Positions 7,855 through 16,380 of a DNA stretch of 64,000 nucleotides are shown piece after piece. This stretch comes from Roseburia sp. (GTDB lineage: Bacteria; Bacillota; Clostridia; Lachnospirales; Lachnospiraceae), in assembly GCA_019421345.1 (NCBI GenBank), contig JAHZFL010000007.1, positions 1 through 64,000 on the forward strand, in the 5' to 3' direction. A model generated the notes under the pieces. That model made no database searches and was not told the origin of the DNA. It saw only the letters and a program-made list of their open reading frames with translations. The stretch's first letter is position 1, and each line of letters opens with the position of its first letter. The position numbers and the translations under genes were made by a program.

Positions 7855-9534
7855 ATGAAAAGTGATCAAGTAAAAAAGGGAATGCAGCAGGCGCCGCACA
7901 GAAGCCTGTTCCATGCGCTTGGATTTACCGAGGAGGAAATGCAAAAACCGATGGTCGGTATTGTAAGCTCCTATAATGAAATTGTTCCAGGACATATGAA
8001 TCTCGATAAGATCGTCGATGCCGTAAAGCTCGGTGTTGCGGAGGCGGGCGGCGTGCCTGTCGTATTTCCGGCGATCGCGGTCTGCGACGGCATTGCGATG
8101 GGACATATCGGCATGAAGTACTCGCTTGTGACGAGAGATCTGATTGCCGATTCTACTGAATGTATGGCGCTTGCACACCAGTTTGACGCGCTTGTCATGG
8201 TGCCAAACTGCGACAAAAATGTGCCGGGGCTTTTGATGGCGGCAGCGCGGATCAACGTGCCGACTGTATTTGTGTCGGGAGGTCCGATGCTCGCGGGGCG
8301 TGTGCGGGGGCAGAAGCGAAGCCTTTCCTCGATGTTTGAGGCGGTCGGCGCATATGCGGCCGGTACGATGACGGAGGAGGAGGTGTCCGAATATGAAAAA
8401 AAGGTATGCCCGACCTGTGGAAGCTGTTCGGGAATGTATACCGCAAATTCGATGAACTGTCTGACAGAGGCGCTTGGCATGGGGCTTGGCGGCAACGGTA
8501 CGATTCCCGCCGTTTATTCGGAGCGTATCAGGCTTGCAAAGCATGCCGGAATGGCGGTCATGGAAATGTATCGAAGGAATCTCTGTCCGCGCAACATCAT
8601 GACGAAGGAAGCGATCTTAAACGCGCTGACAGTCGATATGGCGCTTGGCTGTTCGACGAATACGATGCTTCATCTCCCGGCGATCGCGCATGAGATCGGC
8701 TTTGATTTTGATATTGCGTTTGCAAATCCGATCAGTGAGAAGACGCCGAATCTCTGTCATCTGGCTCCGGCAGGTCCGACATATATGGAGGATCTCAATG
8801 AGGCGGGCGGCGTTTATGCGGTAATGAAGGAGCTTGACGGGCTTGGACTGATACATAAGGACTGTATGACCGTGACAGGAAAGACTGTCGGAGAAAATAT
8901 CAAGGATGCCGTCAATAGGGATACGGAGGTGATCCGTCCGGCAAATCAGCCGTACAGCGTCACAGGCGGGCTTGCCGTATTAAAGGGCAACCTTGCGCCT
9001 GACGGAAGCGTTGTTAAGCGCTCGGCAGTCTGTGAGGAGATGATGGTGCATGAGGGACCGGCGCGTGTCTTTGACTGTGAGGAGGATGCGGTCGCTGCGA
9101 TCAAGGGCGGCAAGATCGTTGCGGGAGATGTTGTTGTCATCCGCTACGAGGGTCCAAAGGGTGGACCCGGAATGCGGGAGATGCTCAATCCGACCTCTGC
9201 GATCGCAGGCATGGGACTTGGTGCTTCCGTGGCGCTGATTACAGACGGACGGTTTTCCGGCGCAAGCCGCGGCGCGTCGATAGGTCATGTATCGCCGGAG
9301 GCAGCAGTGGGCGGACCGATCGCCCTTGTAAAGGAGGGGGATCGGATTTGTATTGATATTCCGCGGCTTTCTCTGACGCTTTCTGTTTCGGATGAGGAGC
9401 TGGCAGAAAGGGCTGCGGCATGGAAGCCGAGAGAGCCGAAGGTGACGAGCGGATATTTAAAGAGATATGCATCTCTTGTGACCTCCGGAAACCGCGGCGC
9501 CGTGCTTGCATTAGAGACAGAGCAGCGGAGGTGA
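7855..9534 (+). CDS. ilvD: Dihydroxy-acid dehydratase
   Basis: It dehydrates 2,3-dihydroxy-isovalerate and the isoleucine analogue to the 2-keto acids, a late step in branched-chain amino acid synthesis. The iron-sulfur cysteines are seen in VPNCDKNVPG and CPTCGSCSGMYTANSMNCL. The 559 residues match the family. Its stop codon TGA lies inside the Shine-Dalgarno of ilvB, so translation is probably coupled. Confidence 0.97.
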   Translation: MKSDQVKKGMQQAPHRSLFHALGFTEEEMQKPMVGIVSSYNEIVPGHMNLDKIVDAVKLGVAEAGGVPVVFPAIAVCDGIAMGHIGMKYSLVTRDLIADSTECMALAHQFDALVMVPNCDKNVPGLLMAAARINVPTVFVSGGPMLAGRVRGQKRSLSSMFEAVGAYAAGTMTEEEVSEYEKKVCPTCGSCSGMYTANSMNCLTEALGMGLGGNGTIPAVYSERIRLAKHAGMAVMEMYRRNLCPRNIMTKEAILNALTVDMALGCSTNTMLHLPAIAHEIGFDFDIAFANPISEKTPNLCHLAPAGPTYMEDLNEAGGVYAVMKELDGLGLIHKDCMTVTGKTVGENIKDAVNRDTEVIRPANQPYSVTGGLAVLKGNLAPDGSVVKRSAVCEEMMVHEGPARVFDCEEDAVAAIKGGKIVAGDVVVIRYEGPKGGPGMREMLNPTSAIAGMGLGASVALITDGRFSGASRGASIGHVSPEAAVGGPIALVKEGDRICIDIPRLSLTLSVSDEELAERAAAWKPREPKVTSGYLKRYASLVTSGNRGAVLALETEQRR

Positions 9535-9539
9535 GAGCA

Positions 9540-11279
9540 GTGAAGGGCATAAGAGAAAAAGATGTGTTGGAAAGCGGGGCGGACGGGATGCAGTTGACGG
9601 GGGCGCAGATTGTGATCGAGTGCCTGAAGGAACAGGGGGTAGATACCGTATTCGGCTATCCGGGCGGAGCGATTTTAAATGTTTACGACGAGCTTTATAA
9701 GCATCGCGAGGAAATTCGCCATGTTTTAACCTCGCATGAGCAGGGCGCATCGCACGCCGCGGATGGATATGCCAGAAGTACTGGGAGAGTCGGCGTCTGC
9801 TTTGCGACAAGTGGGCCGGGGGCGACAAATCTCGTTACAGGGATCGCCACTGCTTATATGGACTCTGTTCCGGTGGTCGCGATCACCTGCAATGTGACGG
9901 TGCCGCTGCTTGGCAGGGACAGCTTTCAGGAGATTGATATTGCAGGCATCACAATGCCGATCACAAAGCATAATTTTATTGTAAAGGATATCACGAAGCT
10001 GGCAGATACGATCCGCCGCGCATTTTTGATCGCGCAAAAGGGGAGACCGGGTCCGGTGCTTGTCGATATTCCAAAAGACATCACGGCGGCAAAGACGGAA
10101 TATACTTTTAAAAGAGCGCTGCCGATCCCGCGCGTAACAGATACGATCCGGGAGGAGGATTTAAAGACGGCAGTCGAAATGATACAGGCGGCAAAGAAAC
10201 CCTATATTTTGGTGGGCGGCGGTGCTGTCATTTCCGGGGCAAATAAGGAGCTTGCCGCGTTTGTCAAAAGGATGGACGCTCCCGTCTGCGATACGCTGAT
10301 GGGAAAGGGGGCGTTTGACGGAACAGATGAGCGCTATACCGGAATGGTTGGAATGCACGGCACAAAGACCTCGAATCTGGGAGTCAGTCGCTGTGATCTT
10401 CTGATCGCCATAGGCACACGCTTTTCCGACCGGGTGGCGGGCAATGCGAAGAAGTTTGCGCATCAGGCAAAAATTCTCCAGTTGGACGTCGATCCTGCGG
10501 AGGTCAACAAAAATATTCAGGTGGACGCCTGTGTCATCGGGGATATTCGGGAAATTTTAGGAAGGCTGAACCAAAGGCTTCCACAGATGGAGCATCGGGA
10601 ATGGCTTGCGCAGGTGATGGAAAATAAGGTCAAATTTCCGCCAAGCTATGAGACGGGCGTGCTTACCGGTCCGTTTTTGATGGAGGAGATCTATCGCGCG
10701 ACAGCCGGTGAGGCGATCATTGTCACTGAGGTTGGTCAGCATCAGATGTGGGCGGCGCAGTATTACCGTTATCGGAATCCGCGGACCTTTTTAACCTCCG
10801 GCGGGCTTGGAACGATGGGCTATGGACTTGGCGCGGCGATCGGCGCGCAGGCGGCAAACCCGGACAGACAGGTCGTCAATATTGCAGGAGACGGATGTTT
10901 TCGCATGAATATGAATGAGATTGCCACGGCAGTCAGGCAAAAGCTTCCGCTGATCGAGGTTATCGTCAATAATCATGTGCTCGGTATGGTGCGTCAGTGG
11001 CAGGACTTATTTTATGAAAAGCGTTATTCCGCGACGATTTTAGATGATGGCGTAGATTTCGTAAAGCTGGCGGAGGCGATGGGTGCGACGGGGTATCGGG
11101 TGAGCACCTGCGCCGAGTTTCGCGAGGCGTTTCAAAAAGCGCTGCAGGAGAAAATGCCTGTTGTCATTGACTGTATCATCGACTGTGATGATAAGGTCTG
11201 GCCGATGGTTGCACCGGGAGCGGACATCAGCACGGCATTTACGGCAGAAGATTTAAAGCAGAAAAAAGAAAGGGGTTAG
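9540..11279 (+). CDS. ilvB: Acetolactate synthase, large (catalytic) subunit
   Basis: This ThDP enzyme makes acetolactate or acetohydroxybutyrate from pyruvate. The catalytic Glu motif (SHEQGASHAADGYARS), the FAD-binding middle domain and the ThDP motif beginning GDGCFRMNMNE are present. I take GTG at 9540, six bases after GGAGGTGA, giving 579 residues; the longer frame upstream lies inside ilvD. The regulatory subunit gene ilvN and the reductoisomerase gene ilvC are not adjacent, so feedback control must come from elsewhere. Confidence 0.96.
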   Translation: MKGIREKDVLESGADGMQLTGAQIVIECLKEQGVDTVFGYPGGAILNVYDELYKHREEIRHVLTSHEQGASHAADGYARSTGRVGVCFATSGPGATNLVTGIATAYMDSVPVVAITCNVTVPLLGRDSFQEIDIAGITMPITKHNFIVKDITKLADTIRRAFLIAQKGRPGPVLVDIPKDITAAKTEYTFKRALPIPRVTDTIREEDLKTAVEMIQAAKKPYILVGGGAVISGANKELAAFVKRMDAPVCDTLMGKGAFDGTDERYTGMVGMHGTKTSNLGVSRCDLLIAIGTRFSDRVAGNAKKFAHQAKILQLDVDPAEVNKNIQVDACVIGDIREILGRLNQRLPQMEHREWLAQVMENKVKFPPSYETGVLTGPFLMEEIYRATAGEAIIVTEVGQHQMWAAQYYRYRNPRTFLTSGGLGTMGYGLGAAIGAQAANPDRQVVNIAGDGCFRMNMNEIATAVRQKLPLIEVIVNNHVLGMVRQWQDLFYEKRYSATILDDGVDFVKLAEAMGATGYRVSTCAEFREAFQKALQEKMPVVIDCIIDCDDKVWPMVAPGADISTAFTAEDLKQKKERG

Positions 11280-11282
11280 GGT

Positions 11283-12377
11283 ATGGGCAGAGTGTACAAT
11301 TTTTCAGCAGGTCCGGCAGTACTGCCGGAGGAGGTGCTGCGGGAAGCGGCAGATGAGATGTTAAATTATCGCGGCAGCGGGATGTCGGTGATGGAGATGA
11401 GCCACCGCTCAAAGGTTTATGATACCATCATCCGTGAGGCGGAGGAAACACTGCGGGAGCTTTTGGAGATCCCCTCGAATTACCGTGTGCTGTTTTTGCA
11501 GGGAGGCGCGTCCCAGCAGTTTGCGATGATTCCGATGAACCTGATGAAGCGGAAAAAAGCCGGTTACATCATCACCGGACAGTGGGCGAAGAAGGCTTAT
11601 CAGGAGGCGCAGCGTTATGGAGAAGCGGTAAAGCTTGCGTCCTCGGAGGATAGGAATTTTTCCTACATACCGGACTGTTCGAGGCTTGAGATACCGGATG
11701 ATCTTGATTATGTACACATCTGCGAGAACAATACGATTTACGGGACGAAGTTTTGGGAGCTGCCGCATACAAACGGTCATACGCTGGTGGCAGACGTGTC
11801 ATCGTGTATTTTGTCAGAGCCGATTGACGTGAGCCGTTACGGGGTGCTTTACGGCGGTGCGCAAAAAAATATCGGACCGGCGGGCGTAGTGATCGTGATC
11901 ATCCGCGAGGATCTGATCACGGAGGACGTATTGCCCGGCACGCCGACGATGCTGACCTATAAGACCCATGCGGACAATGACTCCCTTTATAATACGCCGC
12001 CGTGCTACGGCATTTATATCTGCGGCAAGGTATTTCAGTGGTTAAAGAAAATGGGCGGTCTTGCCGTGATGAAGGAGCAAAACGAGCAAAAGGCAAAGCT
12101 GCTTTATGATTTTCTTGATGAAAGCGCGATGTTTTCCGGCACGGTTGCGGCAAAAGACCGCTCGCTTATGAACGTGCCGTTTGTGACAGGGAATGCGCAG
12201 TTGGATGAAAAATTTATCAAAGAGGCGGCTTGTGCGGGCTTTGTGAATTTAAAGGGGCACAGAAGCGTTGGGGGGATGCGCGCGTCCATTTATAACGCCA
12301 TGCCAAGGGAGGGCGTGGAGAAGCTGGTAGCATTTATGAGGAAATTTGAGGAGGAGAATCGCCATGTATCGTTATAA
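11283..12377 (+). CDS. serC: Phosphoserine aminotransferase
   Basis: It transaminates 3-phosphohydroxypyruvate to phosphoserine with PLP. The Lys-containing GGAQKNIGPAG motif and the N-terminal FSAGPAVLPEEVL signature are clear, and the 364 residues are full length. It starts 3 bases after the ilvB stop and overlaps serA by 14 bases, so both are in one unit with the ilv genes. Confidence 0.97.
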   Translation: MGRVYNFSAGPAVLPEEVLREAADEMLNYRGSGMSVMEMSHRSKVYDTIIREAEETLRELLEIPSNYRVLFLQGGASQQFAMIPMNLMKRKKAGYIITGQWAKKAYQEAQRYGEAVKLASSEDRNFSYIPDCSRLEIPDDLDYVHICENNTIYGTKFWELPHTNGHTLVADVSSCILSEPIDVSRYGVLYGGAQKNIGPAGVVIVIIREDLITEDVLPGTPTMLTYKTHADNDSLYNTPPCYGIYICGKVFQWLKKMGGLAVMKEQNEQKAKLLYDFLDESAMFSGTVAAKDRSLMNVPFVTGNAQLDEKFIKEAACAGFVNLKGHRSVGGMRASIYNAMPREGVEKLVAFMRKFEEENRHVSL

Positions 12378-13527
12378 TTGTTTAAATCCGATCGCGGATG
12401 TGGGGCTTGCCTTGTTTTCCGCGGATTATGAGAAAACAGAGGAATTAAAGGATGCGGACGCGGTGCTTGTCCGCAGCGCGTCGATGCATGAGACCGTTTT
12501 TTCGGATCGTCTGGCGGCGATCGCCAGAGCCGGCGCGGGCGTCAATAATATTCCTCTGGAAGCCTGTACAAAACAGGGGATCGTTGTTTTTAACACGCCG
12601 GGCGCCAATGCCAATGGGGTGAAGGAGCTTGTGTTTGCCGGAATGCTTTACGCTTCCAGAGGCGTGATCGACGGCATCGGCTGGTGTCTGGAAAACAAAA
12701 ACGATCCCAATATCGCAAAGACGGCAGAGACACAGAAGAAAAATTTTGCGGGAACGGAGCTTGCCGGGAAAAAGCTCGGCGTCATCGGTCTTGGGGCGAT
12801 CGGCGTGCTTGTGGCGAACGCGGCGACGCATATGGGCATGGAGGTATATGGCTATGACCCGTACATTTCGGTCAGCGCGGCATGGAGCTTATCAAGAAGC
12901 GTCAGACACAGCAGTAATCTGGAAGAAATCTACCGTACCTGCGATTATATCAGCATTCATGTGCCGTTACTTGAGGCGACAGAGAAAATGATCAACGCGG
13001 AAGCGATCGCGCTGATGAAGCCTACGGCGATCGTTTTGAATTTTGCCCGCGACCGGCTGGTGGATGAGGAGGCGATGGTTGAGGCGCTTGCCACGGAAAA
13101 GATCAAATGCTATGTCTCTGATTTTCCGAATCCGACAACGGTTGGGGCGAAGGGCTGTATCGTGACGCCGCATCTTGGTGCGTCTACGGCAGAGTCCGAG
13201 GATAATTGCGCGATGATGGCAGTGCGCGAGCTTCGCGATTATCTGGAAAACGGAAATATCATTCATTCCGTGAATTTCCCCGACTGTAACATGGCAGTCT
13301 GCATGACGGCAGGAAGAATCGGAATCCTGCATAAAAATGAGAGTGGTATGCTCAGCCGTTTTACGACGATTCTGGGCGATGCCGGGATGAATATCGACGG
13401 AATGGCAAATCGGGCAAAGGGAGATTACGCCTACGCGCTCATTGACGTAGACGCGGCAGTGACAGAGGAAGTATTGACGAAGCTTGCAGGACTTAACGGC
13501 GTGCTTAAGGTACGCAGGATCAAATAA
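12364..13527 (+). CDS. serA: D-3-phosphoglycerate dehydrogenase with C-terminal ACT domain
   Basis: It oxidises 3-phosphoglycerate to phosphohydroxypyruvate, the first step of serine synthesis. The NAD-binding segment GVIGLGAIGVLVANAA, the active-site His in TPHLGASTAESEDN and a C-terminal ACT-like domain (about residues 315-387) are present. The ACT domain usually gives serine feedback. ATG at 12364 follows GAGGAGGAG, giving 387 residues; a longer in-frame start at 12346 lies deep in serC. No serB phosphatase gene is nearby. Confidence 0.96.
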   Translation: MYRYNCLNPIADVGLALFSADYEKTEELKDADAVLVRSASMHETVFSDRLAAIARAGAGVNNIPLEACTKQGIVVFNTPGANANGVKELVFAGMLYASRGVIDGIGWCLENKNDPNIAKTAETQKKNFAGTELAGKKLGVIGLGAIGVLVANAATHMGMEVYGYDPYISVSAAWSLSRSVRHSSNLEEIYRTCDYISIHVPLLEATEKMINAEAIALMKPTAIVLNFARDRLVDEEAMVEALATEKIKCYVSDFPNPTTVGAKGCIVTPHLGASTAESEDNCAMMAVRELRDYLENGNIIHSVNFPDCNMAVCMTAGRIGILHKNESGMLSRFTTILGDAGMNIDGMANRAKGDYAYALIDVDAAVTEEVLTKLAGLNGVLKVRRIK

Positions 13528-13541
13528 ATGAGGTGCAGATA

Positions 13542-14792
13542 ATGGCAAAGATCAGACCGTTTAAGAGCATCAGACCGCAGAGGGAGAAGGCAGCGTCTAT
13601 TGCTGCCCTCCCATATGATGTTTACAATCGAAAAGAGGCGGCAGAATATGTAGCGGGACACCCCGAATCGTTTTTGAAAATTGACCGGGCGGAGACGCAG
13701 TTTCCCCTGTCAGTCGATCTGTATGACCCGCAGGTTTATCAAAAAGCGCACGACCTTCTCTGGGAGGCAGTCGGGAACGGAACATTCCTGCAGGAGGACA
13801 AGCCGTGCTACTATCTATATGAAATGACAATGGGGGGACGCACACAGACGGGAATCGTGGCATGTGCCTCGGTGGACGACTATCATGATCAGGTGATCAA
13901 GCGTCATGAGAATACGAGAGCCGAGAAGGAGGAGGACCGCATTCGTCATGTGGAGGCGTGCCGGGCACAGACAGGTCCTATTTTTCTTGCCTACCGTGCC
14001 AATCAGACACTTCATGCATTGACCGGACGGGCAAAGGCGCAGGAGGCAGAATACGATTTTGTGGCGGAGGATGGCGTCAGACATCGTGTGTTCGTGATCC
14101 GTGATGACGATATGATCGCTCAAATATCGGCAGCCTTTGCGGAAATGGAAGCTCTTTATATTGCGGACGGGCATCACAGGGCAGCGTCGGCAGTGCGCGT
14201 CTGTGAGCGTTATCGGAAAAAATATCCGCAGAATACCGGAGAGGAGGAGTTTCACTATTTCCTCTCGGTGCTGTTCCCGGATGATGAGCTGATGATCATG
14301 GATTATAACCGTGTGATTCGTGATCTAAACGGCTATTCCTTCCAGAGCTTTTTACATGAGGTAAAGGCGCGCTTTGATGTGACGGAGCTTACCGATGAGG
14401 AGGAAAAGCGTCCCAAGGAGCAGGGAAGCTTTGCGATGTATTTAAAGGGACATTGGTTTTTGTGCAGGATTCGGAAAGAGGATCGCAGACCGCACGATCC
14501 GGTCGGGGATTTGGACGTTTCGATTCTGCAGGAGCGTCTGCTTGCTCCGGTGCTTGGCATCACAGAGCCAAAGACGGATTCCCGCATTGATTTTGTCGGC
14601 GGCATCCGGGGCATCAAGGAGCTGGTACACCGCTGCGAGGATGACTGCGCGGTGGCATTTGCAATGTATCCGACTGCGATCGGGGAATTATTTGCAGTGG
14701 CGGATGCCGGGCTTTTGATGCCGCCAAAGTCCACATGGTTTGAGCCGAAGCTTCGGAGCGGCTTATTTATCCATGCGCTTGAAGAAATATAA
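13542..14792 (+). CDS. DUF1015 family protein
   Basis: The protein is about 416 residues and starts MAKIRPFKSIRPQREKAASI, typical of DUF1015. A conserved segment ALYIADGHHRAASA suggests a metal or phosphate site, similar to ParB/sulfiredoxin-fold folds, but the biochemical role is not known to me. It follows serA by 14 bases; DUF1015 genes often sit beside serC/serA in clostridia, which hints at a role in serine metabolism. The start is ATG 13542 rather than GTG 13533, because GAGGTG lies just upstream at proper spacing. Confidence 0.85.
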   Translation: MAKIRPFKSIRPQREKAASIAALPYDVYNRKEAAEYVAGHPESFLKIDRAETQFPLSVDLYDPQVYQKAHDLLWEAVGNGTFLQEDKPCYYLYEMTMGGRTQTGIVACASVDDYHDQVIKRHENTRAEKEEDRIRHVEACRAQTGPIFLAYRANQTLHALTGRAKAQEAEYDFVAEDGVRHRVFVIRDDDMIAQISAAFAEMEALYIADGHHRAASAVRVCERYRKKYPQNTGEEEFHYFLSVLFPDDELMIMDYNRVIRDLNGYSFQSFLHEVKARFDVTELTDEEEKRPKEQGSFAMYLKGHWFLCRIRKEDRRPHDPVGDLDVSILQERLLAPVLGITEPKTDSRIDFVGGIRGIKELVHRCEDDCAVAFAMYPTAIGELFAVADAGLLMPPKSTWFEPKLRSGLFIHALEEI

Positions 14793-14820
14793 ACATTGGA
14801 AATAAGAAACGGAGGAACAG

Positions 14821-15762
14821 ATGACGACAGGAGGCTTTTGGCTGCCGCTTGCTGCGGCAGCGCCCGAAAATTTTCCGGACACGACAGAGGCGCTTGAGGC
14901 GTTCAATCATGCGCAGGAGAATCTGGCGGCGGTTGCCGAGAATCCGGGACTGCTGCGCACATGGCTGGAGGGACTTGTGCCCGATCTATTAAATTTTGCG
15001 TTTCAGGTTGTACTGGCGGCATTTATCTATATCATCGGAGGCAAAATTATAAGGTGGGTGGTTAAGCTTGTCGTGCGCTCGATGGAGCGCTCCGATGCCG
15101 ACGCCGGCGTGCGTCAGTTTGTAACGCCGTTGGTAAAATATACGCTCTATGTGATCTTGATCTTTATGATCATGGGGCTGTTTGGCATTGCGACAACGTC
15201 AGCCGTGGCAGTGCTTGGATCTGCGGGCGTTGCGATCGGTCTTGCGCTGCAGGGGAGCCTTTCCAATTTTGCCGGCGGCGTTTTGATCCTTTTGTTAAAG
15301 CCGTTTGTTGTCGGCGATTACATCATAGAGGACACCCATAAAAATGAGGGGACTGTCTCGGAAATCTCTATTTTTTATACAAAGCTTTTAACGGTCGATA
15401 ATAAAATGATCGTGATACCAAACGGGATGCTCTCCAACAGCAGTCTGACGAATGTGACGCACATGGACAGGCGGCGGATCGATCTGATCGTTGGCGTTGC
15501 CTACGAGGCGGATATACGCGCGGCAAAAGATATTTTACGGGAGCTTGCGCTCGCAGAGCCCGCGCGGCTGCCGGAGGAGGAGCCTGTCGTCTATGTCGAT
15601 ACGCTTGGCACATCCTCGGTGGAGCTTGGCATGCGCGTATGGGTCGGCGCGGCTGATTACTGGCAGGCGAGATGGCGGCTGACCGAGCAGATCAAGTACG
15701 CGTTCGACGAGCATGGTATCTCGATTCCGTACCAGCAGATTGATGTACAAATTAAACAATGA
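14821..15762 (+). CDS. Small-conductance mechanosensitive channel, MscS family
   Basis: The 313-residue protein has N-terminal membrane segments and a pore segment with the alternating small-residue pattern GSAGVAIGLALQGSLSN, then the PFVVGDYI beta-domain and a soluble C-terminal region. It vents solutes on hypo-osmotic shock. It follows the DUF1015 gene by 28 bases with a GGAGGA site, so it may end the ilv-ser transcript. Confidence 0.93.
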   Translation: MTTGGFWLPLAAAAPENFPDTTEALEAFNHAQENLAAVAENPGLLRTWLEGLVPDLLNFAFQVVLAAFIYIIGGKIIRWVVKLVVRSMERSDADAGVRQFVTPLVKYTLYVILIFMIMGLFGIATTSAVAVLGSAGVAIGLALQGSLSNFAGGVLILLLKPFVVGDYIIEDTHKNEGTVSEISIFYTKLLTVDNKMIVIPNGMLSNSSLTNVTHMDRRRIDLIVGVAYEADIRAAKDILRELALAEPARLPEEEPVVYVDTLGTSSVELGMRVWVGAADYWQARWRLTEQIKYAFDEHGISIPYQQIDVQIKQ

Positions 15763-15775
15763 TATGCAAAAATTA

Positions 15776-15804
15776 TTGACAGAAAAAGTGATATATGCTA
15801 AATT
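15776..15804 (+). promoter_or_regulatory. cspA promoter with extended -10
   Basis: TTGACA (15776-15781) and TAAATT (15799-15804) are 17 bases apart, with TGC directly before the -10 box. The roughly 65-base leader before the gene fits the long leaders typical of cold-shock genes. Confidence 0.7.
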
Positions 15805-15875
15805 TAAGCTATTAGGCAACGGATGTTTGAAAAAGCATTCGGGAATGGGTATATTATAGAGGAGGATTTTTAGTT

Positions 15876-16079
15876 ATGCAGCAGGGAACTGTCAAGTGGT
15901 TTAATGCAAAGAAGGGTTATGGATTTATTTCAGATGCAGAGGGAAACGATGTATTTGTACATTTTTCTGCACTGAACATGGACGGGTTCAAGGAATTAAA
16001 GGACGGCGAGCAGGTAGAGTTTGAGGTGACGGAGGGAGCGAAGGGACCGCAGGCTGCCAATGTAAGCCGTATCGCTTAA
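15876..16079 (+). CDS. cspA: Cold shock protein, CspA family
   Basis: The 67-residue single cold-shock domain carries the RNP1 motif KGYGFI and the RNP2 motif DVFVHFSAL. It binds single-stranded RNA and DNA and melts structure at low temperature. It is monocistronic, with its own promoter, an AGGAGG site and a strong terminator. Confidence 0.97.
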   Translation: MQQGTVKWFNAKKGYGFISDAEGNDVFVHFSALNMDGFKELKDGEQVEFEVTEGAKGPQAANVSRIA

Positions 16080-16115
16080 TTTTTATGAAGCATAGATCTG
16101 TGAGAGACTAACCGA

Positions 16116-16150
16116 GAGGCTATCAGCGAAAACCGCCGATAGCCTCTTTT
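16116..16150 (+). terminator. Rho-independent terminator of cspA
   Basis: GAGGCTATC (16116-16124) pairs with GATAGCCTC (16138-16146), followed by TTTT. The loop region contains a further partial pairing around AAAA. Confidence 0.85.
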
Positions 16151-16354
16151 CATGACATAGGAAATTGCTTTGCAAACATGCTCGGCGCGGCAAAAGTGTG
16201 CTTCCTTTACAGTTTATGGGGGCGCGAGGGTGTGAGAAGCACACTTTTGTTGACATAAGAGCGGCTCGCGAAGCGTGTCGCTCGTTGTTTCAGCATAGGA
16301 AATTGCGCCGCGATCCTATGTCGTGAAAACACACTTCGTGTGAGGATGCGCACG
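16151..16354. repeat. Composite of dispersed repeats (B, inverted arms, A, B)
   Basis: This roughly 200-base gap between cspA and the M16 gene is made of modules found elsewhere in the window. A partial family B unit (ACATAGGAAATTGC, from 16155) is followed by a perfect 13-base inverted repeat AAAAGTGTGCTTC / GAAGCACACTTTT (16192-16204 / 16236-16248). Next come a family A unit (16251-16290) and a full family B unit (16293-16354) with both hairpins and the AGGATGCGCACG tail. No open frame of note is present. Confidence 0.7.
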
Positions 16355-16380
16355 TTTATTACTTTAGAGAGGAGAATTAT

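Noticed and set aside
7641..7855. T-box or leader peptide control of ilvD
   Set aside because: No T-box sequence, specifier loop or run of Leu/Ile/Val codons is visible in the leader.
9420..9540. Longer ilvB reading frame starting inside ilvD
   Set aside because: The extra 40 residues are an out-of-frame reading of ilvD. GTG 9540 has a textbook ribosome site and fits the family length.
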